Of a stretch of 64,000 bases of DNA, positions 19,685-29,782 are shown one piece after another; the first letter of the stretch is position 1, and each line of letters starts with the position of its first letter. Under the pieces are notes generated by a model. The model was not told the origin of the DNA and did not search any database. It saw only the letters and a program-made list of their open reading frames with translations. The position numbers were made by a program, and so were the translations under genes. The DNA comes from Leishmania mexicana MHOM/GT/2001/U1103 (lineage: Eukaryota > Euglenozoa > Kinetoplastea > Trypanosomatida > Trypanosomatidae). The stretch lies in the NCBI RefSeq assembly GCF_000234665.1, contig NC_018323.1, positions 591,047 to 655,046 of the forward strand. Direction: 5' to 3'.

Positions 19685-21216
19685 GAAGAGAAGACAGCAT
19701 TAGGGGGGAAGAAAAGGTTTTTTTTTCGAGTGAAAGCAGACTGCTTTTTGAGGTGGCGGACGGCGGGCGGAAGTACCCCACGCAGACTCTGGAGGCGGTG
19801 CTTGGTGGACGGCAGGAGAAGGATGTCGTTTGACGAACGCAAGAACGGCATTCTTTTTGCTGCTACCTTTTTGTTTGCTCGTTTTGCTTGTTGACCCCCC
19901 TGCGCTCTTGCCTGCACCGGGCGTGCTTGGGGGTAAGATTGGAGGCGGAGGGGGGAGTGGGGCAGGGTTGATGAAGGCGAGAGGAGAGTAGGTGCGACGG
20001 CTCAATGAGGGGAGTGAGGGTGTGTGAGGTTTCCTTTTTCAGTTTCATTGTTTTGTGTTCAAGCTCGACTCGACGCGGCTTCTTTCTCTGAGACCGTTGA
20101 AGGCGGAGGAACAAAGCTTCACTTCTTCTCAGGGCGTGCCAAGGATCTTGCCCCACCTTTTCCCCTGCCTTTGTGCGACCGATGGTCGCAACAAGAACGA
20201 CATTGGTTTTAACGGCGTTTGTCGGATTCAAAAGTGTAAAGGAGTCCGTGTTCCTGACGGCGAGCAACAATACGTGTGTTCTTGTCGCCTGTGTCACCTT
20301 CGACTTTTCCTCCGGTCGAACTCCCGCCTTGTTTCTCTCTCCCCACCATGGATACGAAACGAAACGCTTCGTTGCTTTTTGTTGAGTCCTTTCACCGTTT
20401 TATGTGTGGCTATCCGCTTGTTGTTTGGACTCGAGCACGCTTGATGGTTTTCGTGCACCGTCTCGCTCGCGTGAGGTCGCCAAGGAAAGTAATGTGCGGC
20501 GTAGCGTGCTCATGAGCGCTATATGTATGTACGTATACGTATCTGCCGAAACTAGGATCAGTGCTTCGCAGCTCCCCTTCTCGCTCGGGTGCCGCATTCG
20601 TGGCATGGAGGCAGCGAACAGGAAACGAAGACCTTAGAAGATAAAGGTTTTGCTTGGCGAACTCGCAGGCGCGCAAGCATGAGCAGCGCATGCCTAGGCG
20701 ATCGGATTCTCGCGGAGTGGTTGCAGTACCTCTGGCGAAGAGGCGCCGCGTGGCGACCACGCGCCATCGGGCCTATTGTGACCCTCTGCCACTACGATGC
20801 TCGCTTGTGTCTGATTGCAATCGCACCCTCCACGCCTTCGCCTCTTTCCTGCTTCTCTTCCCTTCTTTCTTCATTTCGCTCGACAGGGCATCGAGTTCAG
20901 TGCTCTGCCCGCAGCTGGCGACGTTGAGAGAGTGCATGTGTGGGGAAAGCTTGAGGTACTCCTCTGGCACCTGGGACATCTTGTCGCCGTTGTGAGTGTG
21001 CTCTGTGAGTGGGTGCAAGTGTCAAGCCTCTTACGCTTCTCTGCTTTCGGAAAACCAACTCTCCGGGCTTTTCCATCACACAGTTCATAACCCCGCTCCA
21101 ACGGCGGGGGTGTCCACCCTTGTCGTGGCAACGCAGCGCAGAAGTTCAGCAACGGGTGCCACCCCTGTTTTCTTTTTTTCGTTTTGCTGTCGAAACCTCA
21201 CCCCGCGTCTTCAGCC
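19685..21216. other. Long spacer upstream of mitochondrial IF3
   Basis: 1.5 kb, no supportable gene. It contains T-rich tracts at about 19718-19726 and 21165-21185. The long putative UTR is typical of the region. Confidence 0.45.
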
Positions 21217-23946
21217 ATGACGATGCGTCGAGCAACGGGCGCCCTCTCGCGACGCGGCGTTTTCTCTGCAACGCACGCAGCCGCCTCCACCCGCCCTTCG
21301 CTCTTTTTCGCATCTTTTCTTCTGCAAACGCGTGGGCTGCTTCAGATGCCGCCCGGTGGCTTCGAGGAGGCGCTGCCGGAATCGTTTGGCAGACAAAGCG
21401 GCAAGGGAGAGCTGAGCAATGTGAATCTACACACCAAACGACAGAATGCACGACGCATAAAGAAGAATCGACGAAAACTACTGCTGCCGCCGACGATCGC
21501 CAAGGTGAAAGGTGAATTGCTTCACCTCATACAGCAGACGCGGGAGGCGCGCGAGGATGCGCTGACGAGGCCCGCAGTGGCGGTGAGCATGAGCGCGGCA
21601 GAGTCGTTCTCGTCTCCGTCCGCAAGCCGCATCCTGCCGGTCGATGTTGCAGACAGTATTTGCCAAGATGAGGAGAGGGAGGGCAGGCCAACGTCTTGCT
21701 CATCGCGCATCACCCGCTTTGTTTACAAGACCAGCAACTTCGCACCGGGAATGAGTGCGGCGAGCTCATCATCTCCGGCTTCGTCGCTCACAGTGAAGTC
21801 ACCATCAGAGGAGGCTTGGACATCAGACGAGGATGCTATGGAGCGGCTCTACGCTGTCAAGCCGACAAGCACCATCTTCGGGAGCGATCTTGACCGACTC
21901 GAGCGAGACATGATGCGGGATTACCATCAGAGAGGAGCCAGGCTTCCACCGCCTGACCGGGTGTACGCCGAGCTTGGTGGCAGCCAACGTGGCCGGAGGA
22001 TGCAGTGGGAGCCGTCGTCGTCCTTTGACCGTCTTGCCGCCTCAGATTTCCGCTTCAATGCGCGTAGTGAAGCGGTTGTTGGGGACGCCAGCAACCGCAA
22101 CTTGGCTGCTTACCATCTTTACGCTGAGGCATACCAGACGCAGCAGGAAGAGAGCCGGCGCTCTCAACGCGGCAGGGCCACAAAGGGCAAGGGCGTCAAC
22201 CTTTGCCGCGTCAATCAGGGCGCTAGTGTCGGCGCCGAGACTGACCTCCCCGCCTCGGAGAATCCTCACTTCCCCACTGGAGGCCCCAATGACGCGAATC
22301 ACTCGAGGGGTTCGTCATCTGAACACGTCGGTGAGTCTGACGAGGTGCTCCTTAGCGGTGTCAGCAGCGTGCCAAAGGAGGTCGTGGTGAACGCGCGGAC
22401 AGACTACAAAGCACGGGTATCAATCGTGTCAAGTCCACCCTGCGAAGGTGAGGATACGAACCGCATTGTCTATGACGCTTATAACCAGAGGCCGACCGAC
22501 AACACACTTCTCGAGGTGCGCGGCGCGGATTACTGGGGCCACTACGAAAACAGACGTCGTGTAGAAGAGCGTAGTGCATATCGGCAGGAGGCAATTGCGA
22601 GAGAGGTGCTGCAGGAAGGGGCCGTGGACACGAGCGAGGTGGAGTACAGCACGAAAAAGGTACGCAAGGAGACGCTTCTGTACTTTCAGGCGCACCCGAT
22701 GAACGAGATGATTCAGGAGCATTTTGTCCGTATTCGCCGGTTCGTGCCTCCTGGTGGCGGCGCCAGTGTTTCTTTCAACCCTAACGAGCCGCTGCCGACT
22801 CCGGCAGATAGCGAGAGTGACGAACGCAGGGTCATTGAGTCGATCAACATGGACGCCGACATACCCGTTCAGGAGGCACGCCGGATGGCACAGGAGGTGG
22901 GCTTGGATTTGATTCGCATCGGCGCTCTTTACTCGCAGAAGACGGACCGCCGCATCATTGCGTTGTGCATGATTGGCGACCACCGCGAGCACATGCGTGA
23001 GATGATAAAGTTCAAAATACAGAAGCTTGGCGTGCAGCCTCCTCCAACGAAGGAGTGCATAGAGGTGCCCTTCAAGGGCGGCACTCACCCACACGCGATA
23101 CGCTTCAAGTGTGTGGGTGTGGCCAAGCATCTTCTCCATCGCCATGCGATTCGGATCAACTTGACCAAGTTCGGTACCCCACGTGAGGGGTTTCCCGTCT
23201 TTCAGAGCATTCTGGACGAGCTGAAGCGGCAGTGCATGCGGCTAAAGGCGTACCATACTGCTGGTCAAATTCAGTCGAACTACGACGAGATTTTTTGCTA
23301 TCTGTATCCCTCCACGGGACGATCTCCGAAGACGACCGTGACGCACCCCACACCGCAGCAGGTTCTGGAGGCGCGCGATGAACGCATTCTCGAGAATGAG
23401 AAGGAGATTTACTTTGACGATCTGCAGGATAAGGCCACGCGGAAGCAGCGACTGCAGTACATGCTGAAACTTGAGAACGGTACGGCGTGGGCGGAGAAGG
23501 ATGAGGGCATGTCTCTGCAGCGGCAGCGCGCCATCAAGGTGATGCTTGGGTACCTGCCGAAGGGGAACAGAGAGTTGTACGCCGCCCGCGGTGATGTGAA
23601 CATTCCCGCCCCGTTCCGTGCCAGTCACCCGACGTCGGTGCACAAATGGTCGTACCCGTCCGAGTCCAACTTGGAGCAGGCAAGTCGCGGCGCGGCCGCA
23701 CTGGGTAAGCGTGCTGCCATGCCCATCAGCGAGATGCACGACGCTGGAGAGACGCCTGAGAACCCGACGCAGCTCGATCGCTTTTACTACACGGCGCAGG
23801 GACCCGCCCTCGAGATGGGTGAGTTCAAGGAGGCGCTGGGGCTGAAGGACAACCGGACGCGGCGTCCGCCTATGGGGGCGGGATTTTCCACTCTGGGTGT
23901 CGGGTCTGTGGACGAGACTGTGCAGAGAGGCTTTGCGACTAAGTAG
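21217..23946 (+). CDS. Mitochondrial translation initiation factor IF-3, long form
   Basis: 909 aa from ATG 21217 (upstream in-frame codons lack ATG). The N-terminus is basic and Ser/Ala-rich (MTMRRATGALSRRGVF), a mitochondrial presequence. The IF3 core lies in the second half: an IF3-N-like part (SINMDADIPVQEARRMAQEV, then LDLIRIG) and an IF3-C-like part (KHLLHRHAIRINLTKFG, and VFQSILDELK). Bacterial IF3 has ~180 residues, so this has a ~530-residue N-terminal and ~200-residue C-terminal extension, the former with low-complexity Ser/charged stretches. Large IF3-like factors are known in trypanosome mitoribosomal small-subunit assembly intermediates. Expected role: small-subunit maturation and/or initiation on edited and never-edited mitochondrial mRNAs. 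It is flanked by the two inverted DIRE arms together with the FKBP gene. Confidence 0.8.
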   Translation: MTMRRATGALSRRGVFSATHAAASTRPSLFFASFLLQTRGLLQMPPGGFEEALPESFGRQSGKGELSNVNLHTKRQNARRIKKNRRKLLLPPTIAKVKGELLHLIQQTREAREDALTRPAVAVSMSAAESFSSPSASRILPVDVADSICQDEEREGRPTSCSSRITRFVYKTSNFAPGMSAASSSSPASSLTVKSPSEEAWTSDEDAMERLYAVKPTSTIFGSDLDRLERDMMRDYHQRGARLPPPDRVYAELGGSQRGRRMQWEPSSSFDRLAASDFRFNARSEAVVGDASNRNLAAYHLYAEAYQTQQEESRRSQRGRATKGKGVNLCRVNQGASVGAETDLPASENPHFPTGGPNDANHSRGSSSEHVGESDEVLLSGVSSVPKEVVVNARTDYKARVSIVSSPPCEGEDTNRIVYDAYNQRPTDNTLLEVRGADYWGHYENRRRVEERSAYRQEAIAREVLQEGAVDTSEVEYSTKKVRKETLLYFQAHPMNEMIQEHFVRIRRFVPPGGGASVSFNPNEPLPTPADSESDERRVIESINMDADIPVQEARRMAQEVGLDLIRIGALYSQKTDRRIIALCMIGDHREHMREMIKFKIQKLGVQPPPTKECIEVPFKGGTHPHAIRFKCVGVAKHLLHRHAIRINLTKFGTPREGFPVFQSILDELKRQCMRLKAYHTAGQIQSNYDEIFCYLYPSTGRSPKTTVTHPTPQQVLEARDERILENEKEIYFDDLQDKATRKQRLQYMLKLENGTAWAEKDEGMSLQRQRAIKVMLGYLPKGNRELYAARGDVNIPAPFRASHPTSVHKWSYPSESNLEQASRGAAALGKRAAMPISEMHDAGETPENPTQLDRFYYTAQGPALEMGEFKEALGLKDNRTRRPPMGAGFSTLGVGSVDETVQRGFATK

Positions 23947-25044
23947 ACAAGACCACCTCACTGCCTACCACCGCTAACGGCCTTCTGTGCGACGTGGTCT
24001 GTGAGGAGACGGAAATGCCCTACGACGGTAGGCGGAATAGCTTTTAATGTTTTTTCCTGCCGCCGTGGGTCACGCCTACGCCGCTGACGCGGGTGACGCG
24101 GCTTGTGTGGTGTGTCTTCTCCCCGCTACCCAGGCAGCAATTGCTTAGCACGTGGTGCTTCCTTTGTATTTCACTTCACAGACAACATCTCCTCCTGTGC
24201 TCGGTGCTCCTCTTTTCATTGAGCTCACCAACTGCTATGGGAAGGGTGGGGGAGACGGAGACGAAGGCGGTGTGTGTGTGTGTGTGCGTGGAACTGCGCA
24301 TGCGCATCCGTGATCACAGATGTCGTAGTGTCGTCACTTCGATTAAGAAACACATCAGCGGGCGACAGTGCCAGCGCGCCTCATAGTGGTCTCCTGCGAT
24401 GATGCATGATGAAGGGGAAGTAGGGCCCATATCTAATGCGGTGAAGATGGCATACACAGAGTGAGGGGGGGGGAGGAGGAGCAGCAGCAACTGCGGAGGC
24501 ACCGCCTTTAGAGAGACGACGGGAGCTCGTCGCGTTGGCGGGAGACACGCATCGTCTGTGGTTTCTCTCCTCTCCATTCGAAGGATCTCTGCCAGTGCGC
24601 AACGCGACACTTTTTTCACCTCCCTTCCTTTCCTTTGCCCTCTACCCTTCTTTGTGCCCACCCAACCTGGGCGACTTGAATAGACAAGCAAGCGAACACA
24701 CGTACACGCTCCACGCACTCCAACAGCTACACACGCACGCACACGTCCTCCATCACAGCGTAAGAAGTAACAAGAGACCCTATTTCAGCTCTCTCCGTGC
24801 CGCAACGTGGAAAGGCGAGAGGAAGGCGCGGAGGGTGTCCTTGAGCGTTCATCTTTTTGGTGCCTTCTATTTGTGTCCCTTCCGGGGTCTTCTCTCTTCT
24901 ATTCACAGCTCCACAACACAGGGGTGCTTCAACCCCCTCCCCCGCGCCGTCGTGCTGTTTTCATAATTTTGCGTTTTTCGCACCTCGCACATCGCGTCAA
25001 AGAAACAGGCGAAGTTACCGCAAACAGGCGAGCATTATTGCACA
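23947..25044. other. Intergenic spacer
   Basis: No gene. Contains a GT microsatellite near 24268-24285 and CT-rich tracts at about 24610-24650 and 24840-24910 that could serve as splice signals for the FKBP gene. Confidence 0.5.
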
Positions 25045-26343
25045 ATGTCGGATCGACCAATCAGCAGTTCCGCCAGCGCTGTGAGTGACGACAGCCAGCC
25101 GCCGATGGAGGTGGGATATCCTCTGAATGAGGAGGTCGAAGTGCCCGGGACGGATGGCGGCCTGCACAAGACAGTACTGGTGGAGGGTGCGGGCTCGCAA
25201 CCCGTGAAGGGGGCCAAGGTAGTGGTCCACTACGTCGGCAAGCTGCTGGACGGCACACAGTTTGACAGCAGCCGTGACAGGGGGGACTGCTTTGAGTTCA
25301 CCCTCGGCCGTGGCCAGGTCATCGAGGGCTGGGATAAGGGTGTGTCGACGATGCGGATTGGCGAGAAAGCGCTGTTGAGGTGTTCGCCGGAGTACGCTTA
25401 CGGCGCTGCTGGCAGCCCCCCAACCATTCCTGCCAACGCCACGCTTCTCTTTGAAGTGGAGCTGTTCCATTGGACGCGCGAGGTCGACATCTCCGCTGCC
25501 AAGGACAAGTCCCTGATGATGAGCATCTTGAAAGATGGCGTCGACTACGAGAACCCAGACTTTGAGTCGTCTGTGACGATGGACCTTCTCATCTACGTAG
25601 GCGAGTTCGATCCGGAGAACAAGGACAAGTACACACCGGTGAAGACGATGTCCGACTGGAAGACCGTCATCGGCGTCACGTCGCTGCCTCCGCACCTAGA
25701 GGCGTTTCTGTACAAGATGCGCAAAAGGGAATCGGCGGCGTGCCGAGTCCGCAGCGACCTGATCTGCGACGGCGTGCCGGAGTTCGCCATCCCGTCCAGC
25801 GCCGAGCGAGGCCACTGCGATGTCACATACGTGGTCGAGATCAGCGAGCTGAGCCGTGTCACGACGTATGATTTCACTGGAGCAGCCAAGGTTGCTGAGG
25901 GGGAGAAGCGGAAGAACAGCGGAAACGACGCGTTTAAGGCTGGCAAGCTGGACCTGGCGGAGCGCTTCTACCGTCGCGCGATGGAGTTTATCGGGCAAGA
26001 CTACGGCTTCGATGACACTGTTAAGCCGGAATGCCATCGCGTGCGCATCGGCGTGATGGGGAACCTCGCGCAGGTGCTGCTGATGCGCAACCAGTACGCT
26101 GAGTCCGCTGACTTTTCGCGGAAGGTGCTGAGCCTCGACTCCAACAACACTAAGGCGCTCTTTCGCCTGGCGAAGGCGCTGGACGGACAGCAGGACTGGG
26201 ACGAGGCTTTGAAGTGTGTTGCTGATATACTCGCAATCGACCCTGGGAACGCAGACGCGGCCAGCTTGAAGATGCGCCTTACGCAGGAGCAGAGGGCCTT
26301 CGACAAAAAGCAGAAGTCCATGTTCAAGAAGATGTTCGCCTAG
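25045..26343 (+). CDS. FKBP-type peptidyl-prolyl isomerase with TPR domain
   Basis: 432 aa. Residues about 40-145 form a classical FKBP domain: [52 protein letters not shown] and [10 protein letters not shown] second, degenerate FKBP-like region (about 155-275) lacks the active-site residues. A TPR region (about 285-420: [40 protein letters not shown]) follows, ending in a basic K-rich tail ([12 protein letters not shown]). The layout is that of FKBP52/FKBP59-class co-chaperones, in which TPRs bind the C-terminal MEEVD of HSP90. The first FKBP domain should be catalytically active and FK506-binding. Cytosolic; no signal peptide. Followed within 250 bp by DIRE arm B. Confidence 0.92.
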   Translation: MSDRPISSSASAVSDDSQPPMEVGYPLNEEVEVPGTDGGLHKTVLVEGAGSQPVKGAKVVVHYVGKLLDGTQFDSSRDRGDCFEFTLGRGQVIEGWDKGVSTMRIGEKALLRCSPEYAYGAAGSPPTIPANATLLFEVELFHWTREVDISAAKDKSLMMSILKDGVDYENPDFESSVTMDLLIYVGEFDPENKDKYTPVKTMSDWKTVIGVTSLPPHLEAFLYKMRKRESAACRVRSDLICDGVPEFAIPSSAERGHCDVTYVVEISELSRVTTYDFTGAAKVAEGEKRKNSGNDAFKAGKLDLAERFYRRAMEFIGQDYGFDDTVKPECHRVRIGVMGNLAQVLLMRNQYAESADFSRKVLSLDSNNTKALFRLAKALDGQQDWDEALKCVADILAIDPGNADAASLKMRLTQEQRAFDKKQKSMFKKMFA

Positions 26344-26586
26344 GGGGCCGTTCAAGCCTCGCCGCGGAGAACACACACACACGCACACGGACTCTCCGCC
26401 TCTCATTTCCTCGCCCGTCTCGGCTGCACCTTCCCTGCAACGTCAGACGGTGGCTTCCCTCTTCTTTCCCTTACATCTTTTTCTTTTGAAGTATTTTCTC
26501 TTGTCTCTCGTCCTTCGCCCTCATCTTTCTGCACCTCACTGGCGTGTGTGTGGCGCAGTCGCACGAGGGGAGCGAAGGCTCTTTCT

Positions 26587-27508
26587 TCAGCGTGTCCATT
26601 CTACCGGAAGCAAGCCAACCAACGCATACGCACACAACGACACTTCACCCGCCCCTGCTGCACCACGGCGAGGTCCCTGTCCTCGAGGGCGGAGGCGGCG
26701 GCGTCTGCGGTGCGGGCAGTAGGGGTGGGGGCACTGCAGGTGCATGCCGGGTGAGGTCAAAGGGGGAGTTGGCCAGAGTCAGGCCAGGGGCCTCTGGGAC
26801 GCTGCACTCGGCCTGTTTGCCGTGCATCGCCCTGACTCGCCTCAGGCCGCTGCGTGCCGTAACGTGGTGCGGAGTCCCCCCACATGGGGGTCTCTGGCGG
26901 GCTCGATGGTGCAGGTCGGGGCGCCCGCGTCATGCTCCCGCCACCCGTGCCGCATCCGCCCACCCGGTCGGATGCAGGGGATGCGGCATATGCCGCGCAC
27001 ATGCACTGTGGCGCTGGCCGGTGTGGGTCTCCTCGCGCCTTTCCCGTCCATCACTCGTGCTCCTCTGCCCCTTGCATGCCTTCCTGGATGTCATACACCG
27101 TGTGCCAGCTGTGCTTGACCGCAGGTGCACGCAGCGCTCGCACGTTCGGGCCCTGGGTCCTGCTTCCGGACGGCGTTGCTGTCTGTGCGGGTCGCTGCTG
27201 TGCGTCTGTGGCGGCGGGGGGACTCCACCCTCTCCTGAACCCGCCCGCCTCTGGCATGGCCGACTTTGCAAGCGTGCCGGCCTCGTCGTTGTGCACCAGC
27301 TCCCAATGGCCAGAGACGGGCCGGCAGCGCCGGCACTTGTGCCGCAATGCGTCGCGATGCGCCATCCTCCACCGCTGTCGGGCCGGTGCGGAGCGCCGTG
27401 AGGAGGGAGAGCGAGTGCGCGGCCGCAGCCTGTTGCCGCGGTGCCTGCGAGTGCATGGTGGCACTAAAGCACCGCGGCGGCTTCTGACTGGGTGTGCCTG
27501 CCGGCATG
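26587..27508. repeat. Inverted repeat arm B (partner 18763-19684)
   Basis: Reverse complement of 18763-19684. Paired positions sum to 46271 at both ends, so there is no net length change. Mismatches seen: one in the last 10 bases, two adjacent near the cggctcacagg site, and one near position 27153. The arms enclose 6.9 kb containing mitochondrial IF3 and the FKBP gene. Confidence 0.85.
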
Positions 27509-28282
27509 CCCGCATGAGAGCTGCCGAGGCAGCGCGGTGGCACCGTGATCCGGCCTGCACACCTGCCGCCCCAAGTGCGCAAGGCGACCTCCTCGCGTGA
27601 GTGGGGAGAGTTGCAGTTGGCTGCGGTGTCGCGCACCGAAGAGTGTGCACCTCGTTCTGGGGGCACTCAGCTCGACGAACTGCTCCCGTGCGCAGTGCTC
27701 CGCCCTCCAGCTGGCGGATCGTAGTGTGGTTCGCATGACGTCTTTCGCTGTGGAGGATGTGAGGAGTGCGAGGTCATCAGCGAAGAAGGCGCGGCGTAGG
27801 CCGGGCGTCTGGATGCGCTCCGCACTCAGCCGGACCATCTCGCCTTTTCTGTTGCGGAAGCAAGCACCGGCACGACGGCAGGCTGGCGAAGCCATGAGCC
27901 GGCGAGTGTGGTGCGGGTCTACGTTGGACCTCTTCAGCGCCGTGATCTACCGGGGCAGGCGTGCGAGCGTGGAGCCGACAATCACCGTGGCTGTCTTGGT
28001 ACCTTTCTGGCGCCGCACTGCGTTGTGGAGGAGCGGGCACAAGGGGCCTACAGTGGGGCCGTGAGGAGGGGGACCCAGGCTGCTGTGGCTGGGGGCCTCT
28101 CCTCCGGACGGTTGCGCAGATTGCTGGCCAGCGTTACAGGGGGGTGGTAAGACGCGGGACCATCGTTGGGGTTGTGCGCCCTCAGGAGGTGGTCGCTGTG
28201 CCCCTCTTTTCCAGGTAGCAAGGACGCGGCCGGTGGCGACGCTCTGGCTGCAGATGTTCAGCAGCGCCCTCTTGCCTTGCAT
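27464..28282 (-). pseudogene. Reverse transcriptase remnant of the DIRE
   Basis: Minus strand. The frame ending at 28282 reads LLNICSQSVATGRVLATWKRG at its start, matching the RT region before the first palm motif in ingi-clade elements. A second frame ending at 27895 reads RRAFFADDLALLTSSTAKD, containing the catalytic FADD motif (27773-27784). The two frames differ, so at least one frameshift lies between them. No intact protein is possible. Confidence 0.75.
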
Positions 28283-28914
28283 CTGGAGGGCCTTGGCGCT
28301 CTCACAGTGGATTCCGTCGAGCCCCCCCCTCCCCCGGCGGAGCGGCAGTGGCCCTGGCGGAGCGTCATATGGACCCGACCCACCGTGAATGGCTGGAAGG
28401 GTGTGGGGCTGGGTCTCAGTGGGACGCGGGATGGGGCTGCCGGGTGTCGCACCGACCTCGGCTTTTGCATCACCAATCCGTTGCCTGCTCTCTCGCGCTG
28501 TGGTGGCGGTAGCCTTGTATCATCGCTGGGGTGCCGGGCCATACCTCCTCCCCCCTCAAAGTGGAGAGTGGACCGGACCGCGCACGGGTCACTTGGCGCC
28601 GTGGTGGCGGTGCCCCAATCCTCGATGAGGCAACTGAGCGCCAGAGTGGCGTCCGGTGACGCTCCCGCGGCCCCGTCTGCGCCGCGCCGGGTGGTGCGAG
28701 CTGGCGCCCACTCGCAGCATGCGAGAACTGAGCGCGACGTCGCTTGGCACCTGATGGAGAGAACTTCCCGTGTCACCAGGTCACTCCTAGGCGACACCCC
28801 CTCTCTCGCAGAATGCAGGCCTGTATCGAGGGCTCGCCAAGGAGCCGGGTCCAGCCAACACCGTTCGGCGTCGGTCAGTCCAGCGCAGGCCCACGGCAGC
28901 ACACAGCGCAGGTT

Positions 28915-28941
28915 TGGTCCGGGATTACGCTCAGCACCACC
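28915..28941 (-). other. Degenerate 2A-like motif at the DIRE N-terminus
   Basis: Minus-strand codons read GGAERNPGP. The canonical 2A motif of L1Tc and other elements is D-x-E-x-N-P-G-P; here E, N, P, G and P are kept and the D is replaced by G. The motif follows a proline/arginine-rich stretch with hydrophobic residues, a layout similar to L1Tc. It identifies the strand and clade of this element. Confidence 0.7.
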
Positions 28942-29256
28942 GCAACGCAGCGAAAGCCGAGACAACACGGGAGGCGGGCGCGGACGCGTGTTGAACCGTC
29001 GACACGGTTCGCGGTGAGCTGCTCCAAACTTCCTGATGGTCGCACGTCTCTGCGGCACCGCACCAGCCCTGTCCACGGACACCCAGAGCCCGCTATCCAT
29101 ACCCGAGGGCAGGCTGCAGTCCTTGGGGGTCCCCACGGAGAGTGGGTGCACTGGGTGCTGATACCACGCTGAGGTGACCGGTATTATCAGGAAAGAGAGG
29201 GGTTGTGTGCACAGAATAGAAAGTGCAGAGAGGTTCGTGTGTGGTTGGAGCTCCAA

Positions 29257-29782
29257 CTTATAGAGGTGGACACGAAAGCCCCGAGGCTTCTCTTTTTCAG
29301 GCCTTGCCTGCTGTTAGCTGCAGGAGGATGTTTGGATCCTCATCAGCGGCGTTGGAGAGTTGTCCTTCCTCTTCGTCCCCTCTTTCACTTCACTCGCTTG
29401 TTCTCGGGGCCGTGTCAAGAGAGACTGGCGGGCACGTCGTGTTTCGAATGTGATCATAGGGTCTCTGCGTGTGTGTGACGTCCTTCGTTATTACCTGTGT
29501 GCTTCGGGGCGCAGTCAAGGAAAGGGGTAGCAGCCTTTCCTTGATGGCGTACAATGACTGCAGCTGCTCACCACGTACTCGTACCCCCCTCCCCCTGCTG
29601 TCTTGCCGGCCTCCCCCTCCACACTCATACATTGCACGCACGGAGGTGCGTCGACTTCACCATTTCGCCACCCCCCTTCTACTCGCACCGCCGTCTCCCT
29701 CGTGTGCCCTTACAGGAGGCGAGCGACGCGTCCGCGGTCGACCTTCTTTTATTCCTTTGCGCACACTCACATCGCACTCGCC
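29257..29782. other. Spacer upstream of the acyltransferase
   Basis: No gene on either strand. CT-rich tracts at about 29350-29390 and 29585-29640 are possible splice signals. Confidence 0.45.

Larger units (their letters stand above)
26587..29256 (-). mobile_element. DIRE: degenerate ingi/L1Tc-type non-LTR retrotransposon
   Basis: About 2.67 kb on the minus strand, with parts in order: a 2A-like motif (28915-28941), RT finger-region remnant (28202-28267), RT palm FADD (27773-27784) and RNase H remnant (27252-27314). Frames are broken between them. A complete ingi/L1Tc element is ~5 kb; the endonuclease region expected between 2A and RT is not recognisable, so an internal deletion is likely. 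The 5' end is uncertain (29256 is the end of the open frame, not a proven boundary), and no Pr77-like hallmark is visible there. The terminal 922 bp (26587-27508) is arm B of the inverted repeat with 18763-19684. Leishmania species are known to keep only decayed copies of this clade. Confidence 0.75.

Noticed and set aside
18704..27600. Long matching ORFs (18704-19387 minus and 26884-27600 plus) as a pair of conserved genes
   Set aside because: They are antisense to retrotransposon sequence and identical only because of the inverted repeat.
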